DNA from: Pseudomonas sp. AL03
Lineage (GTDB): Bacteria > Pseudomonadota > Gammaproteobacteria > Pseudomonadales > Pseudomonadaceae
Assembly: GCF_029960815.1 (NCBI RefSeq)
Contig: NZ_JASBRE010000014.1
Location: 86,154-150,153, forward strand
Reading direction: 5' to 3'
Length of the DNA: 64,000 nucleotides
The notes under the pieces were generated by a model that was given only the letters and a program-made list of their open reading frames with translations, was not told the origin of the DNA and made no database searches. Positions 17,500 to 25,213 of the stretch are shown in pieces; positions within the stretch are counted from its first letter, which is position 1; every line of letters begins with the position of its first letter. Both the position numbers and the translations under genes were made by a program.

Positions 17500-17754
17500 A
17501 TGGAATTTAAGAGTGATCTTGCCGACTACACAGAGCAGGAGTTCAAAGCCCTGATTGACGCTATTGACGATGCTGGAACGGAAGAGGATCGCGGGGAGTT
17601 GGTGGAACACTTCAACAAGGTCGTGCCGCACCCTGCGGGTAGCGACTTGCTGTTCTACCCAGAAGATGGCCTAGATGACTCGCCGGACGGCGTAGTACAA
17701 ACAATCAAAAGCTACTGCCTTTCCAATGGTCTGCCCGGCTTCAAAGACGCCTGA
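17500..17754 (+). CDS. Bacteriocin (colicin E-type DNase) immunity protein
   Basis: 84 residues, the usual size for Im7/Im9-type immunity proteins. The signature is YTEQEFKALIDAI near the N-terminus and HPAGSDLLFYPEDGLDDSPDGVVQTIK, with the conserved FYP..DSP loop that faces the nuclease. Starts 9 bp after the bacteriocin stop, with a GAGGTGAG ribosome-binding site. From 17640 on the gene is part of the 2661-bp tandem duplication, so its last 38 codons recur without a start at 20301-20415. Confidence 0.9.
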   Translation: MEFKSDLADYTEQEFKALIDAIDDAGTEEDRGELVEHFNKVVPHPAGSDLLFYPEDGLDDSPDGVVQTIKSYCLSNGLPGFKDA

Positions 17755-17804
17755 CTGCAGAGCATTAAGTCCTACTGGCTCGACAGCTTAGGATTTCCGT
17801 AGCG

Positions 17805-17833
17805 ATTTCCGATAACTGATCGTTATCGGAAAT
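17805..17833. terminator. Bidirectional hairpin between immunity gene and leftward ORF
   Basis: ATTTCCGATAAC (17805-17816) pairs perfectly with GTTATCGGAAAT (17822-17833) around a 5-base loop. It lies between the convergent immunity gene (stop 17754) and the leftward ORF (stop 17851). No long T-run follows, but its location fits a shared terminator. An identical copy is at 20466-20494. Confidence 0.6.
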
Positions 17834-17850
17834 TTGCGGAAGCCTGAACC

Positions 17851-18156
17851 TTAGTCCCTGCGCTTTCCTACAACAACCGCCCCTCGGGTAAGGGAAAAAC
17901 CTACATCGCCGACATAGTTGCCATTGCTCTGCTTGCAATGCTCCGAGGTCCCCATTGCGACCGGGATAACGTTCACCACGTCATAGCCCTGGTCATCGAA
18001 GCTGTTGTAGGTTTCCTCCAAGGTTTGTGCGAAAAGGTCAAAGTTTACAGATCGAGGGTCGTAAACCTTTTTGATTTTGTTTCCGAAAAGACCCGCCGCT
18101 TTTTCTTCTGAATCGACCGGGCTGTAGAACCAGGTGGTGATAAATTTCTTCGACAT
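17851..18156 (-). CDS. Unknown prophage protein, 101 residues (copy 1)
   Basis: Starts at the ATG at 18156 with a good ribosome-binding site (AAAGGAG, 8 bp upstream). The protein begins MSKKFITTWFYSPVDSEEKA, is soluble and has one cysteine; I do not recognise a family. It may be a regulator or accessory protein expressed leftward, away from the palindrome array. An identical copy is at 20512-20817. The surrounding inovirus suggests an accessory role, but this is inference. Confidence 0.6.
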   Translation of the reverse strand: MSKKFITTWFYSPVDSEEKAAGLFGNKIKKVYDPRSVNFDLFAQTLEETYNSFDDQGYDVVNVIPVAMGTSEHCKQSNGNYVGDVGFSLTRGAVVVGKRRD

Positions 18157-18218
18157 CAATGACTCCTTTGACTCATGAGTAAGTGTTCTTCATTGAACGC
18201 CTGAGATTCTGTCACAGC

Positions 18219-18838
18219 TTTTTCGCGTCCGCGAAAAACCTGCTGGCTTTTTGCCCATCAGGGAAGGATTCCGGCTATGCCTTTCATCATGATTTTCCGA
18301 ATCGGAAACTCTCTCTGATACCTCGCAGTTTCGCGCCCGCGAAACTTTTCGCCTTGCCTTGGCTACGACCAATCAGGGAAGGATTCCGGCTAACCCCCTC
18401 GGCGTAAGTTTCCGAATCGGAAACTGGCCCTGTAACCCCGCAGTTTCGCGTCCGCGAAACTTTTCGTCCGGCCTCGGTGACTACCAATCAGGGAAGGATT
18501 CCGGCTAGGTCTTCGGCGAGAGTTTCCGAATCGGAAACTTCACCTGGTAACCAGCATTTTCGCGCCCGCGAAAACTTTCGCTTGGCCTCGGTTGTGATCA
18601 ATCAGGGAAGGATTCCGGCTGAGTCTCCGCATAAGTTTCCGAATCGGAAACTTCCCGCCTGAGCCTGAGGATGGTTTTCACCGTGGAGGCCATCGTTTTC
18701 GCGTACGCGAAAATCACCTTCGGCCGCGTTGATTACTCCCCTAAATGTACATTTTAGGGAGTAATTCTTTTGAGCTGGCAGGGACATCGGCCTATGCTTT
18801 TTCAGCGTGAAAACCAGCCATTTTCGCGTACGCGAAAA
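18219..18838. repeat. Ordered array of two palindrome classes with 20-mer spacers (copy 1)
   Basis: Class A is TTTTCGCGNNCGCGAAAA (18219, 18328, 18443, 18557, 18696, 18821, plus a lone copy at 19674). Class B is AGTTTCCGAATCGGAAACT (cores at 18294, 18407, 18521, 18634). A third unit, ATCAGGGAAGGATTCCGGCT, recurs at 18257, 18372, 18487 and 18601, that is, every 114-115 bp. The order A - 20-mer - B repeats four times. A 34-bp palindrome (18732-18765) follows. No protein is encoded. In phage ssDNA each palindrome would form a hairpin, so an origin or packaging role is possible. Identical in copy 2. Confidence 0.9.
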
Positions 18839-18978
18839 AACATCCTTCAAGCTGAGCACTGTGAATCAGGCGTTCCTCGACTGCCCGAAGGGCATTAGGC
18901 GCCATGGTTTTTCACAGTGGAAAGGAGCTCTTTCCGCGCCGATACCCGGCAACGCCGGCCGGTATTCAGGCAAAGAAG

Positions 18979-19010
18979 AACCCCCAGCGATCGTTAAGTC
19001 ACTGAGGGTT
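18979..19010 (-). terminator. Possible terminator for the leftward 135-residue gene
   Basis: AACCCCCAG (18979-18987) can pair with CTGAGGGTT (19002-19010) apart from one mismatch; on the minus strand a T-rich CTTCTTTG follows. It lies 160 bp downstream of the 135-residue gene. An identical copy is at 21640-21671. Confidence 0.4.
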
Positions 19011-19171
19011 TATTCGCGGACTAGTTTTACCAGGTCACGAGGAAGGCACTTCGCGCATTGTTTAACCAAGCTTTTATGCACGTAACCTACTGCGAAGCCT
19101 CCGCGGATCCATGACGGGCAGCGCCGCATTTGGACAGGTCCCGGTAGGTCCGATTTTCTAGCGACTAGATA

Positions 19172-19579
19172 TTAAAAGTCGTGAGCGTCATGCCAAGCTT
19201 CGATTAGCTCTTCCCGGCCGAGCTTACGTGCAGCTTCTGCATAGGCATCTAGGAATCCAGCGTCTTCCATCCAATTTTCTGGTCGCCCCACGATCTTCCT
19301 TCCGTACGTCGTGAGAATGACGATCTGATTATCGATTTCGTCGTCCAACGTTTTTGCTTTAGACATGCCCGTTTCAATGATCAGGGTGGTGAGCATTTCG
19401 ACCTGGCTAATGGCCTCTGCTTCTGCCAACCGCCAGAGTATGGCGACCAATCCTTCTGCGATGTCATCTAGCATTTCTTCAGACAATCCTTGAGGCGTGT
19501 TATTACGGACTGCCCGTGCCTGCTTGGCTTTCGCTTTGGCGCGCTTAGCCCGTTTGGCCTGCTTTTTATCTGATGCCAT
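19172..19579 (-). CDS. Unknown prophage protein, 135 residues, Lys/Arg-rich start (copy 1)
   Basis: The ATG at 19579 follows AAGGAAG. The first 26 residues are strongly basic (KKQAKRAKRAKAKAKQARAV), then a predicted helical acidic domain (EEMLDDIAEGLVAILWRLAE) to the C-terminus HDAHDF. I do not recognise the family. The basic tail could bind DNA. Two hairpins occur in its leader (AGCGGCT...AGCCGCT near 19604 and TTAACGCA...TGCGTTAA near 19643). Identical copy at 21833-22240. Confidence 0.6.
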   Translation of the reverse strand: MASDKKQAKRAKRAKAKAKQARAVRNNTPQGLSEEMLDDIAEGLVAILWRLAEAEAISQVEMLTTLIIETGMSKAKTLDDEIDNQIVILTTYGRKIVGRPENWMEDAGFLDAYAEAARKLGREELIEAWHDAHDF

Positions 19580-19794
19580 GGTTACTTCCTTAGAGGGGCT
19601 TTCAGCGGCTTGAACAGCCGCTTAGCTTGGGATTCCGCGAGGTTAACGCATTGAAACTGCGTTAAAAACCCCATTTTCGCGGACGCGAAAAAAGCTGGAT
19701 AACCAGCTCAGATCGAGGCGAAGGAGGGGGAGAGAACGGGCACTCCCTGCGCAGCAGGGTCCACTATCTCTAATGGTGGACTCTTGTCTAACGG

Positions 19795-19998
19795 TTAGAC
19801 TTTTACTGGTGGCTTCCCATCATCCTGCTCGATGTAGATTTCTCCATCGGCATTCATTTTTACCTTGTCCAAAACCCTGTCCAACAAGATGTTAATGATC
19901 TCTGACTTTTTGGTCAGTTTCTTGCGTTTCAGGGTGAATTCTACTTCCTTCTTCTCCAGCCGCTCCCAGCGTTCCTGATCGATTCTGACGGTGCTCAT
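19795..19998 (-). CDS. Ribbon-helix-helix-like regulator (copy 1)
   Basis: 67 residues from the ATG at 19998 (AGGAA ribosome-binding site). The N-terminus MSTVRIDQERWERLEKKEVE is followed by the helices LTKKSEIINILLDRVLDKV, as in Arc/CopG-type ribbon-helix-helix DNA-binding proteins. It is divergent from rep and its own start is about 60 bp from two repeated operator-like sequences, so it is the likely repressor of the replication promoter. Assignment is by pattern and position only. Identical copy at 22456-22659. Confidence 0.6.
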   Translation of the reverse strand: MSTVRIDQERWERLEKKEVEFTLKRKKLTKKSEIINILLDRVLDKVKMNADGEIYIEQDDGKPPVKV

Positions 19999-20050
19999 CG
20001 CGTTTCCTGTATGCCGGTGCAATCACGTAAGCGCTGATTCTTGCTCAACA

Positions 20051-20137
20051 GTTGCGTGTATACAAGTTGCGTATTGACACGTTACTTGTCACTCGCATAC
20101 GATTGCCTGAATTGTGATTTGTTGCGTGTATACAAGT
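20051..20137 (+). promoter_or_regulatory. rep promoter with two operator-like repeats (copy 1)
   Basis: GTTGCGTGTATACAAGT occurs at 20051-20067 and again at 20121-20137 (70 bp apart), each with a TGTATACA core. Between them lie TTGACA (20074) and TACGAT (20098) with an 18-bp spacer. In this copy the promoter drives only a 55-codon rep fragment. Confidence 0.65.
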
Positions 20138-20303
20138 GCTAGATCGAATCCACCTCTTTGTGCCGTTCAAGCTTGAGCACATCACCTTACTGGGTGTTGA
20201 TGGTCGAGTTGATCCTGTGCATCTGGTCGATATCGAGTCGTTAGGCATTCCACTTCAGGCGCAAATCACCGTCGACGAGGAGGGCAATAAACACGCCGAT
20301 TAG
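20136..20303 (+). pseudogene. Truncated rep copy (55 codons) created by the duplication
   Basis: Identical to the first 55 codons of the replication gene at 22797. The duplication junction (20300/20301) places TAG directly after the GAT codon, giving the end EEGNKHAD-stop. It keeps its promoter and GTG start, so a short peptide may still be made. Confidence 0.85.
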
Positions 20304-20415
20304 CGACTTGCTGTTCTACCCAGAAGATGGCCTAGATGACTCGCCGGACGGCGTAGTACAAACAATCAAAAGCTACTGCCTTTCCAATGGTCTGCCCGGC
20401 TTCAAAGACGCCTGA
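20301..20415 (+). pseudogene. Orphan 3' fragment of the immunity gene
   Basis: The last 38 codons of the immunity gene repeated at the duplication junction (SDLLFYPEDGLDDSPDGVVQ and onward), without a start codon or ribosome-binding site. Confidence 0.85.
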
Positions 20416-20465
20416 CTGCAGAGCATTAAGTCCTACTGGCTCGACAGCTTAGGATTTCCGTAGCG

Positions 20466-20494
20466 ATTTCCGATAACTGATCGTTATCGGAAAT
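20466..20494. terminator. Hairpin before the leftward ORF (copy 2)
   Basis: Same perfect 12-bp stem as at 17805-17833. In this copy it follows the orphan immunity fragment. Confidence 0.55.
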
Positions 20495-20511
20495 TTGCGG
20501 AAGCCTGAACC

Positions 20512-20817
20512 TTAGTCCCTGCGCTTTCCTACAACAACCGCCCCTCGGGTAAGGGAAAAACCTACATCGCCGACATAGTTGCCATTGCTCTGCTTGCAAT
20601 GCTCCGAGGTCCCCATTGCGACCGGGATAACGTTCACCACGTCATAGCCCTGGTCATCGAAGCTGTTGTAGGTTTCCTCCAAGGTTTGTGCGAAAAGGTC
20701 AAAGTTTACAGATCGAGGGTCGTAAACCTTTTTGATTTTGTTTCCGAAAAGACCCGCCGCTTTTTCTTCTGAATCGACCGGGCTGTAGAACCAGGTGGTG
20801 ATAAATTTCTTCGACAT
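20512..20817 (-). CDS. Unknown prophage protein, 101 residues (copy 2)
   Basis: Identical in sequence to the gene at 17851-18156, with the same ribosome-binding site and start (ATG at 20817). Whether both copies are expressed cannot be told. Confidence 0.6.
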   Translation of the reverse strand: MSKKFITTWFYSPVDSEEKAAGLFGNKIKKVYDPRSVNFDLFAQTLEETYNSFDDQGYDVVNVIPVAMGTSEHCKQSNGNYVGDVGFSLTRGAVVVGKRRD

Positions 20818-20879
20818 CAATGACTCCTTTGACTCATGAGTAAGTGTTCTTCATTGAACGCCTGAGATTCTGTCACAGC

Positions 20880-21499
20880 TTTTTCGCGTCCGCGAAAAAC
20901 CTGCTGGCTTTTTGCCCATCAGGGAAGGATTCCGGCTATGCCTTTCATCATGATTTTCCGAATCGGAAACTCTCTCTGATACCTCGCAGTTTCGCGCCCG
21001 CGAAACTTTTCGCCTTGCCTTGGCTACGACCAATCAGGGAAGGATTCCGGCTAACCCCCTCGGCGTAAGTTTCCGAATCGGAAACTGGCCCTGTAACCCC
21101 GCAGTTTCGCGTCCGCGAAACTTTTCGTCCGGCCTCGGTGACTACCAATCAGGGAAGGATTCCGGCTAGGTCTTCGGCGAGAGTTTCCGAATCGGAAACT
21201 TCACCTGGTAACCAGCATTTTCGCGCCCGCGAAAACTTTCGCTTGGCCTCGGTTGTGATCAATCAGGGAAGGATTCCGGCTGAGTCTCCGCATAAGTTTC
21301 CGAATCGGAAACTTCCCGCCTGAGCCTGAGGATGGTTTTCACCGTGGAGGCCATCGTTTTCGCGTACGCGAAAATCACCTTCGGCCGCGTTGATTACTCC
21401 CCTAAATGTACATTTTAGGGAGTAATTCTTTTGAGCTGGCAGGGACATCGGCCTATGCTTTTTCAGCGTGAAAACCAGCCATTTTCGCGTACGCGAAAA
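20880..21499. repeat. Palindrome array (copy 2)
   Basis: The same ordered array as at 18219-18838, shifted by 2661 bp: class A palindromes at 20880, 20989, 21104, 21218, 21357 and 21482, with an isolated one at 22335; class B cores at 20955, 21068, 21182 and 21295; the 20-mer unit at 20918, 21033, 21148 and 21262. Confidence 0.9.
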
Positions 21500-21832
21500 A
21501 ACATCCTTCAAGCTGAGCACTGTGAATCAGGCGTTCCTCGACTGCCCGAAGGGCATTAGGCGCCATGGTTTTTCACAGTGGAAAGGAGCTCTTTCCGCGC
21601 CGATACCCGGCAACGCCGGCCGGTATTCAGGCAAAGAAGAACCCCCAGCGATCGTTAAGTCACTGAGGGTTTATTCGCGGACTAGTTTTACCAGGTCACG
21701 AGGAAGGCACTTCGCGCATTGTTTAACCAAGCTTTTATGCACGTAACCTACTGCGAAGCCTCCGCGGATCCATGACGGGCAGCGCCGCATTTGGACAGGT
21801 CCCGGTAGGTCCGATTTTCTAGCGACTAGATA

Positions 21833-22240
21833 TTAAAAGTCGTGAGCGTCATGCCAAGCTTCGATTAGCTCTTCCCGGCCGAGCTTACGTGCAGCTTCTG
21901 CATAGGCATCTAGGAATCCAGCGTCTTCCATCCAATTTTCTGGTCGCCCCACGATCTTCCTTCCGTACGTCGTGAGAATGACGATCTGATTATCGATTTC
22001 GTCGTCCAACGTTTTTGCTTTAGACATGCCCGTTTCAATGATCAGGGTGGTGAGCATTTCGACCTGGCTAATGGCCTCTGCTTCTGCCAACCGCCAGAGT
22101 ATGGCGACCAATCCTTCTGCGATGTCATCTAGCATTTCTTCAGACAATCCTTGAGGCGTGTTATTACGGACTGCCCGTGCCTGCTTGGCTTTCGCTTTGG
22201 CGCGCTTAGCCCGTTTGGCCTGCTTTTTATCTGATGCCAT
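21833..22240 (-). CDS. Unknown prophage protein, 135 residues (copy 2)
   Basis: Identical to the gene at 19172-19579, including the basic N-terminal tail and leader hairpins. Confidence 0.6.
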   Translation of the reverse strand: MASDKKQAKRAKRAKAKAKQARAVRNNTPQGLSEEMLDDIAEGLVAILWRLAEAEAISQVEMLTTLIIETGMSKAKTLDDEIDNQIVILTTYGRKIVGRPENWMEDAGFLDAYAEAARKLGREELIEAWHDAHDF

Positions 22241-22455
22241 GGTTACTTCCTTAGAGGGGCTTTCAGCGGCTTGAACAGCCGCTTAGCTTGGGATTCCGCG
22301 AGGTTAACGCATTGAAACTGCGTTAAAAACCCCATTTTCGCGGACGCGAAAAAAGCTGGATAACCAGCTCAGATCGAGGCGAAGGAGGGGGAGAGAACGG
22401 GCACTCCCTGCGCAGCAGGGTCCACTATCTCTAATGGTGGACTCTTGTCTAACGG

Positions 22456-22659
22456 TTAGACTTTTACTGGTGGCTTCCCATCATCCTGCTCGATGTAGAT
22501 TTCTCCATCGGCATTCATTTTTACCTTGTCCAAAACCCTGTCCAACAAGATGTTAATGATCTCTGACTTTTTGGTCAGTTTCTTGCGTTTCAGGGTGAAT
22601 TCTACTTCCTTCTTCTCCAGCCGCTCCCAGCGTTCCTGATCGATTCTGACGGTGCTCAT
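22456..22659 (-). CDS. Ribbon-helix-helix-like regulator (copy 2)
   Basis: Identical to the gene at 19795-19998. This copy is next to the full-length replication gene and is the one most likely to control it. Two copies would double regulator dosage together with two sets of operators. Confidence 0.6.
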   Translation of the reverse strand: MSTVRIDQERWERLEKKEVEFTLKRKKLTKKSEIINILLDRVLDKVKMNADGEIYIEQDDGKPPVKV

Positions 22660-22711
22660 CGCGTTTCCTGTATGCCGGTGCAATCACGTAAGCGCTGATT
22701 CTTGCTCAACA

Positions 22712-22798
22712 GTTGCGTGTATACAAGTTGCGTATTGACACGTTACTTGTCACTCGCATACGATTGCCTGAATTGTGATTTGTTGCGTGTATACAAGT
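22712..22798 (+). promoter_or_regulatory. rep promoter with flanking operator repeats (copy 2)
   Basis: GTTGCGTGTATACAAGT at 22712-22728 and 22782-22798 flank a promoter with TTGACA at 22735-22740 and TACGAT at 22759-22764 (18-bp spacer). The second repeat overlaps the GTG start of rep. An imperfect inverted third copy (ACTTGTCACTCGCAT) lies between -35 and -10. Binding here would block both initiation and translation. The predicted partner is the ribbon-helix-helix protein encoded divergently. Confidence 0.65.
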
Positions 22799-24086
22799 GC
22801 TAGATCGAATCCACCTCTTTGTGCCGTTCAAGCTTGAGCACATCACCTTACTGGGTGTTGATGGTCGAGTTGATCCTGTGCATCTGGTCGATATCGAGTC
22901 GTTAGGCATTCCACTTCAGGCGCAAATCACCGTCGACGAGGAGGGCAATAAACACGCCGATTACCTGCGTCACGCTTGGGAGTCTTTGGGGACTGGTTTC
23001 ACCCCGATGGCCATGAAAGTTTTCCACGAAAGCATGGGTAAACGCCTGATGCCGGGTGTTGAACTGAAAGCCTCACCCGCAAAACTGATGCAGGGGCACA
23101 ACGTTTTTGGCCCGACCTGCATCGAGAAGGGCGCTCTGACAATGCTCAAGTGGCTTGCAGGCACGTACCCCAAACTTTTTGAAATGCTCGCGGTAGACAG
23201 CTGTGAGGTCTACGACATCGATTGCACTTACTCCAGTCGATTGCCCGACGAACGCACCGCGCGCCAAGCCATTCAGGCCATTCGCGGCGTTTCGAACGGC
23301 CAAATGAAGGGCAGGGGAGACGACTACGAAACAACGGCTTATTTCGGAGCCAAAGACTCTCGCCTGCGACGGCTGAAGATTTACCTCAAGCATCCCGAGT
23401 TCATGAAGCAGTTGGAGGATGCAAAGAAAGCCGGTCGCGGCGATCTGTCCGCTGCAAGGACTGTAAAAGTCCTCAGCAATCCAGACCTACAAGCGTGGTC
23501 AGAAAATCTGCTTCGTCTTGAAGTAACAGTTGCAAAGCGATGGTTCAACCGTCGCGGAATTTCAAATTTACTTAATGACCTGATTCGTCATCAGCAAGCG
23601 CTGTCAGAGCAGGGCATTTGTTTTATTCAGTGGTGTTGGGAGCAAGTGACTAAAGACCTTTTTGCGGCCTTTGAGGGAATCCAGATGCGAGTTATTAACG
23701 ATGAAAAAGTGCTGGCCGCACTTCTTGAAAAACACACTAAACAAGGCAAAGGCCGTTACACCAAGGAAAAAATGGTCGGTGGGATCTTGGTGCCGCCAAT
23801 CTTTGTCCCTGGTAAAACCTCTGACGCTTACGCTCGTAGCCTGTTTCGTACGTACCGTAGCTTGAAAGATTATGGCTGGGAAGAAACCCAGGCGTCGATG
23901 AATCGGGCCAGTTTTTACAACCACATCAGAGACATCTGTGAATGTGGAATTTCAAAGGCCGCTTTGCAGAAACTCAAAGTGTCGGACCAGCAAAATAACG
24001 TTGTCCCGATTCTTCGGTTTGTGCAGGTCGACTTCAATGGCCAGCGCCCGGGCTGGTACGTAGAACCTACTGTCGAGGCAGCATGA
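22797..24086 (+). CDS. Inovirus replication initiation protein (gene II/X family)
   Basis: 429 residues, starting with GTG at 22797 (MLDRIHLFVPF) and lacking a clear ribosome-binding site, perhaps because the transcript leader is only about 25 bases. It belongs to the phage/plasmid gene II/X replication proteins, seen in YDIDCTYSSRLPDERTARQ, GRGDDYETTAYFGAKDSRLR and LRLEVTVAKRWF. Such proteins nick the plus strand to start rolling-circle replication. The stop overlaps the next start (ATGA). The first 55 codons also exist as a truncated copy at 20136. Confidence 0.85.
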   Translation: MLDRIHLFVPFKLEHITLLGVDGRVDPVHLVDIESLGIPLQAQITVDEEGNKHADYLRHAWESLGTGFTPMAMKVFHESMGKRLMPGVELKASPAKLMQGHNVFGPTCIEKGALTMLKWLAGTYPKLFEMLAVDSCEVYDIDCTYSSRLPDERTARQAIQAIRGVSNGQMKGRGDDYETTAYFGAKDSRLRRLKIYLKHPEFMKQLEDAKKAGRGDLSAARTVKVLSNPDLQAWSENLLRLEVTVAKRWFNRRGISNLLNDLIRHQQALSEQGICFIQWCWEQVTKDLFAAFEGIQMRVINDEKVLAALLEKHTKQGKGRYTKEKMVGGILVPPIFVPGKTSDAYARSLFRTYRSLKDYGWEETQASMNRASFYNHIRDICECGISKAALQKLKVSDQQNNVVPILRFVQVDFNGQRPGWYVEPTVEAA

Positions 24087-24343
24087 TGGAACGGTCAAAG
24101 TATTTAATCCTGCGTAGCACCGTTGAACTTGAAGTGATTGATCAGCTCGGCGTCACCGCCGAGTCGAACGCTTTGATCAATTCGATCATGCGCCACTTCC
24201 TTTCGTTTTCATGCGCTGAAGTCGTCCAGAGACATAAAGGACGCCTTGCTCTGCGTGGTTTTCGTCGAGATCCAAACGCCCAAATTCCTGGCTGGGCATA
24301 TCGTGAACCGGGCATTCGCCCAAAATATAATCCTGTGAGGTAA
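24083..24343 (+). CDS. Small unknown inovirus protein after rep
   Basis: 86 residues, starting in the ATGA overlap with rep (24083). MMERSKYLILRSTVELEVID is followed by a C-terminal arginine-rich part (RLALRGFRRDPN). No domain recognised. The overlap with rep and the 3-bp gap to the next gene place it in the replication module. Confidence 0.65.
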   Translation: MMERSKYLILRSTVELEVIDQLGVTAESNALINSIMRHFLSFSCAEVVQRHKGRLALRGFRRDPNAQIPGWAYREPGIRPKYNPVR

Positions 24344-24346
24344 ACC

Positions 24347-24679
24347 ATGTTGACTTTAACTGGCCTGTGCCACGGTTTTCATACTGACAACCGTACTGTC
24401 GGCCAAAACACTTTTACCGAAAATCTCATTCTGCTTGAGGTTCAAGACGTCAACCAATATGGCCTTCCAGAAGTGAAGACCCTCAAAGTGAAACTCTCCA
24501 AAAAGAATATGGAGCTGGGCCTCAATAACGTCTGGAATCAACACAAAGGTAAGGCTGTATCTGTTCCTGTATTCGTCGCAGCATGGGCCTCTAAAGCCGG
24601 CAATGCAGGCTTCGACTTCTACCTTTCCGGCGATGGCAAACCGCAGAACTTCGAAATCACTCCTTCCAAGGCTTCATAG
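24347..24679 (+). CDS. Single-stranded DNA-binding protein (gene V-like)
   Basis: 110 residues between rep and the coat genes, the position of gene V in inoviruses. It is rich in beta-strand-like stretches (ENLILLEVQDVNQYGLPEVK, VPVFVAAWASKAGNAGF) with aromatic and basic residues. Gene V proteins coat the progeny plus strand and prevent conversion to double strand. Assignment is by size, composition and position. Confidence 0.6.
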   Translation: MLTLTGLCHGFHTDNRTVGQNTFTENLILLEVQDVNQYGLPEVKTLKVKLSKKNMELGLNNVWNQHKGKAVSVPVFVAAWASKAGNAGFDFYLSGDGKPQNFEITPSKAS

Positions 24680-24690
24680 CGGTAGGCCCA

Positions 24691-24915
24691 ATGTCCGATT
24701 TTGTTCGCTGCACTGGCGAGCTAAGAACTGAGGGTGGTTATCCTCAGTGTTCGGGATCTTGGGAGGCTGTTCAAGTTCAACCTCCTTTTGATCCATCCCA
24801 GCTAGATCCATTCATCTTGGGTCAAGCATTCGGCGCCGGATTCACTTTGGTTGCAACCTTCATGGTTATGGCAATGGGTATCCGTGCATTCTTAAGTTTC
24901 ATCAAACAAGGTTGA
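24691..24915 (+). CDS. Small single-span phage membrane protein
   Basis: 74 residues with one membrane segment near the C-terminus (FGAGFTLVATFMVMAMGIRA) and two cysteines in the N-terminal part (CTGELRTEGGYPQC). It sits just before the major coat protein. It is likely a minor coat or assembly protein of the pVII/pIX kind. Confidence 0.65.
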   Translation: MSDFVRCTGELRTEGGYPQCSGSWEAVQVQPPFDPSQLDPFILGQAFGAGFTLVATFMVMAMGIRAFLSFIKQG

Positions 24916-24924
24916 GGTTTCATC

Positions 24925-25152
24925 ATGTTCAAAAAAGTAAGCAATAAAGCTCTCGCTGTTGTGGCATTCACTTCGGTTGTCTCGGCAAATGCTTTCGCAG
25001 CTGAAGGTGCTGTAGCTTGGGATTACACTAAGCTGACCTCTGGAATCGACTTCTCTCAGATCGGCACAGGTGTTCTCGCCGTTGCAGCATTGCTAGCAGC
25101 TGTATATGCAGGCATTAAAGGTGCAAAGATCGTTCTGGCCTTCCTACGCTAA
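24925..25152 (+). CDS. Major coat protein (pVIII-like)
   Basis: 75 residues with a signal peptide ending at AFA (MFKKVSNKALAVVAFTSVVS...NAFAAEG), leaving a mature protein of about 50 residues with a short acidic N-terminus, one membrane helix (IGTGVLAVAALLAAVYAGIK) and a basic C-terminus (GAKIVLAFLR). This is the classic filamentous phage coat protein design. A strong terminator follows 20 bp after the stop, as expected for high coat expression. Confidence 0.9.
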   Translation: MFKKVSNKALAVVAFTSVVSANAFAAEGAVAWDYTKLTSGIDFSQIGTGVLAVAALLAAVYAGIKGAKIVLAFLR

Positions 25153-25171
25153 GAGCAAAAGCCACAGATAT

Positions 25172-25197
25172 AAAGGGCTCTTCGTTGAGCCCTTTTT
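25172..25197 (+). terminator. Rho-independent terminator after the coat gene
   Basis: AAAGGGCTC (25172-25180) and GAGCCCTTT (25187-25195) form a 9-bp stem around TTCGTT, followed by more T residues. It separates the highly expressed replication and coat genes from the assembly genes, a known feature of filamentous phages. Confidence 0.9.
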
Positions 25198-25213
25198 CAT
25201 ATGGGCAGTCGTC

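Larger units (their letters stand above)
17640..20300. repeat. Tandem duplication, copy 1 (2661 bp)
   Basis: This block recurs immediately at 20301-22961, offset 2661 bp throughout. All protein translations and the sequence lines compared are identical. The two breakpoints share only the dinucleotide TA (17640-17641, 20301-20302 and 22962-22963), so the duplication arose by an end-joining or template-switch type event rather than recombination between repeats. It covers the immunity 3' end, three leftward ORFs, the palindrome array and the rep promoter plus 55 rep codons. Confidence 0.97.
20301..22961. repeat. Tandem duplication, copy 2 (2661 bp)
   Basis: The second unit of the duplication described for 17640-20300. 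At its right end the sequence continues into the full replication gene, so copy 2 is the functional one for rep, while copy 1 carries the functional immunity gene. Confidence 0.97.

Noticed and set aside
18219..18838. CRISPR-like array because of evenly spaced repeats
   Set aside because: Spacing is 114-115 bp, three different units are interleaved, spacers are similar to each other, and no cas genes are near.
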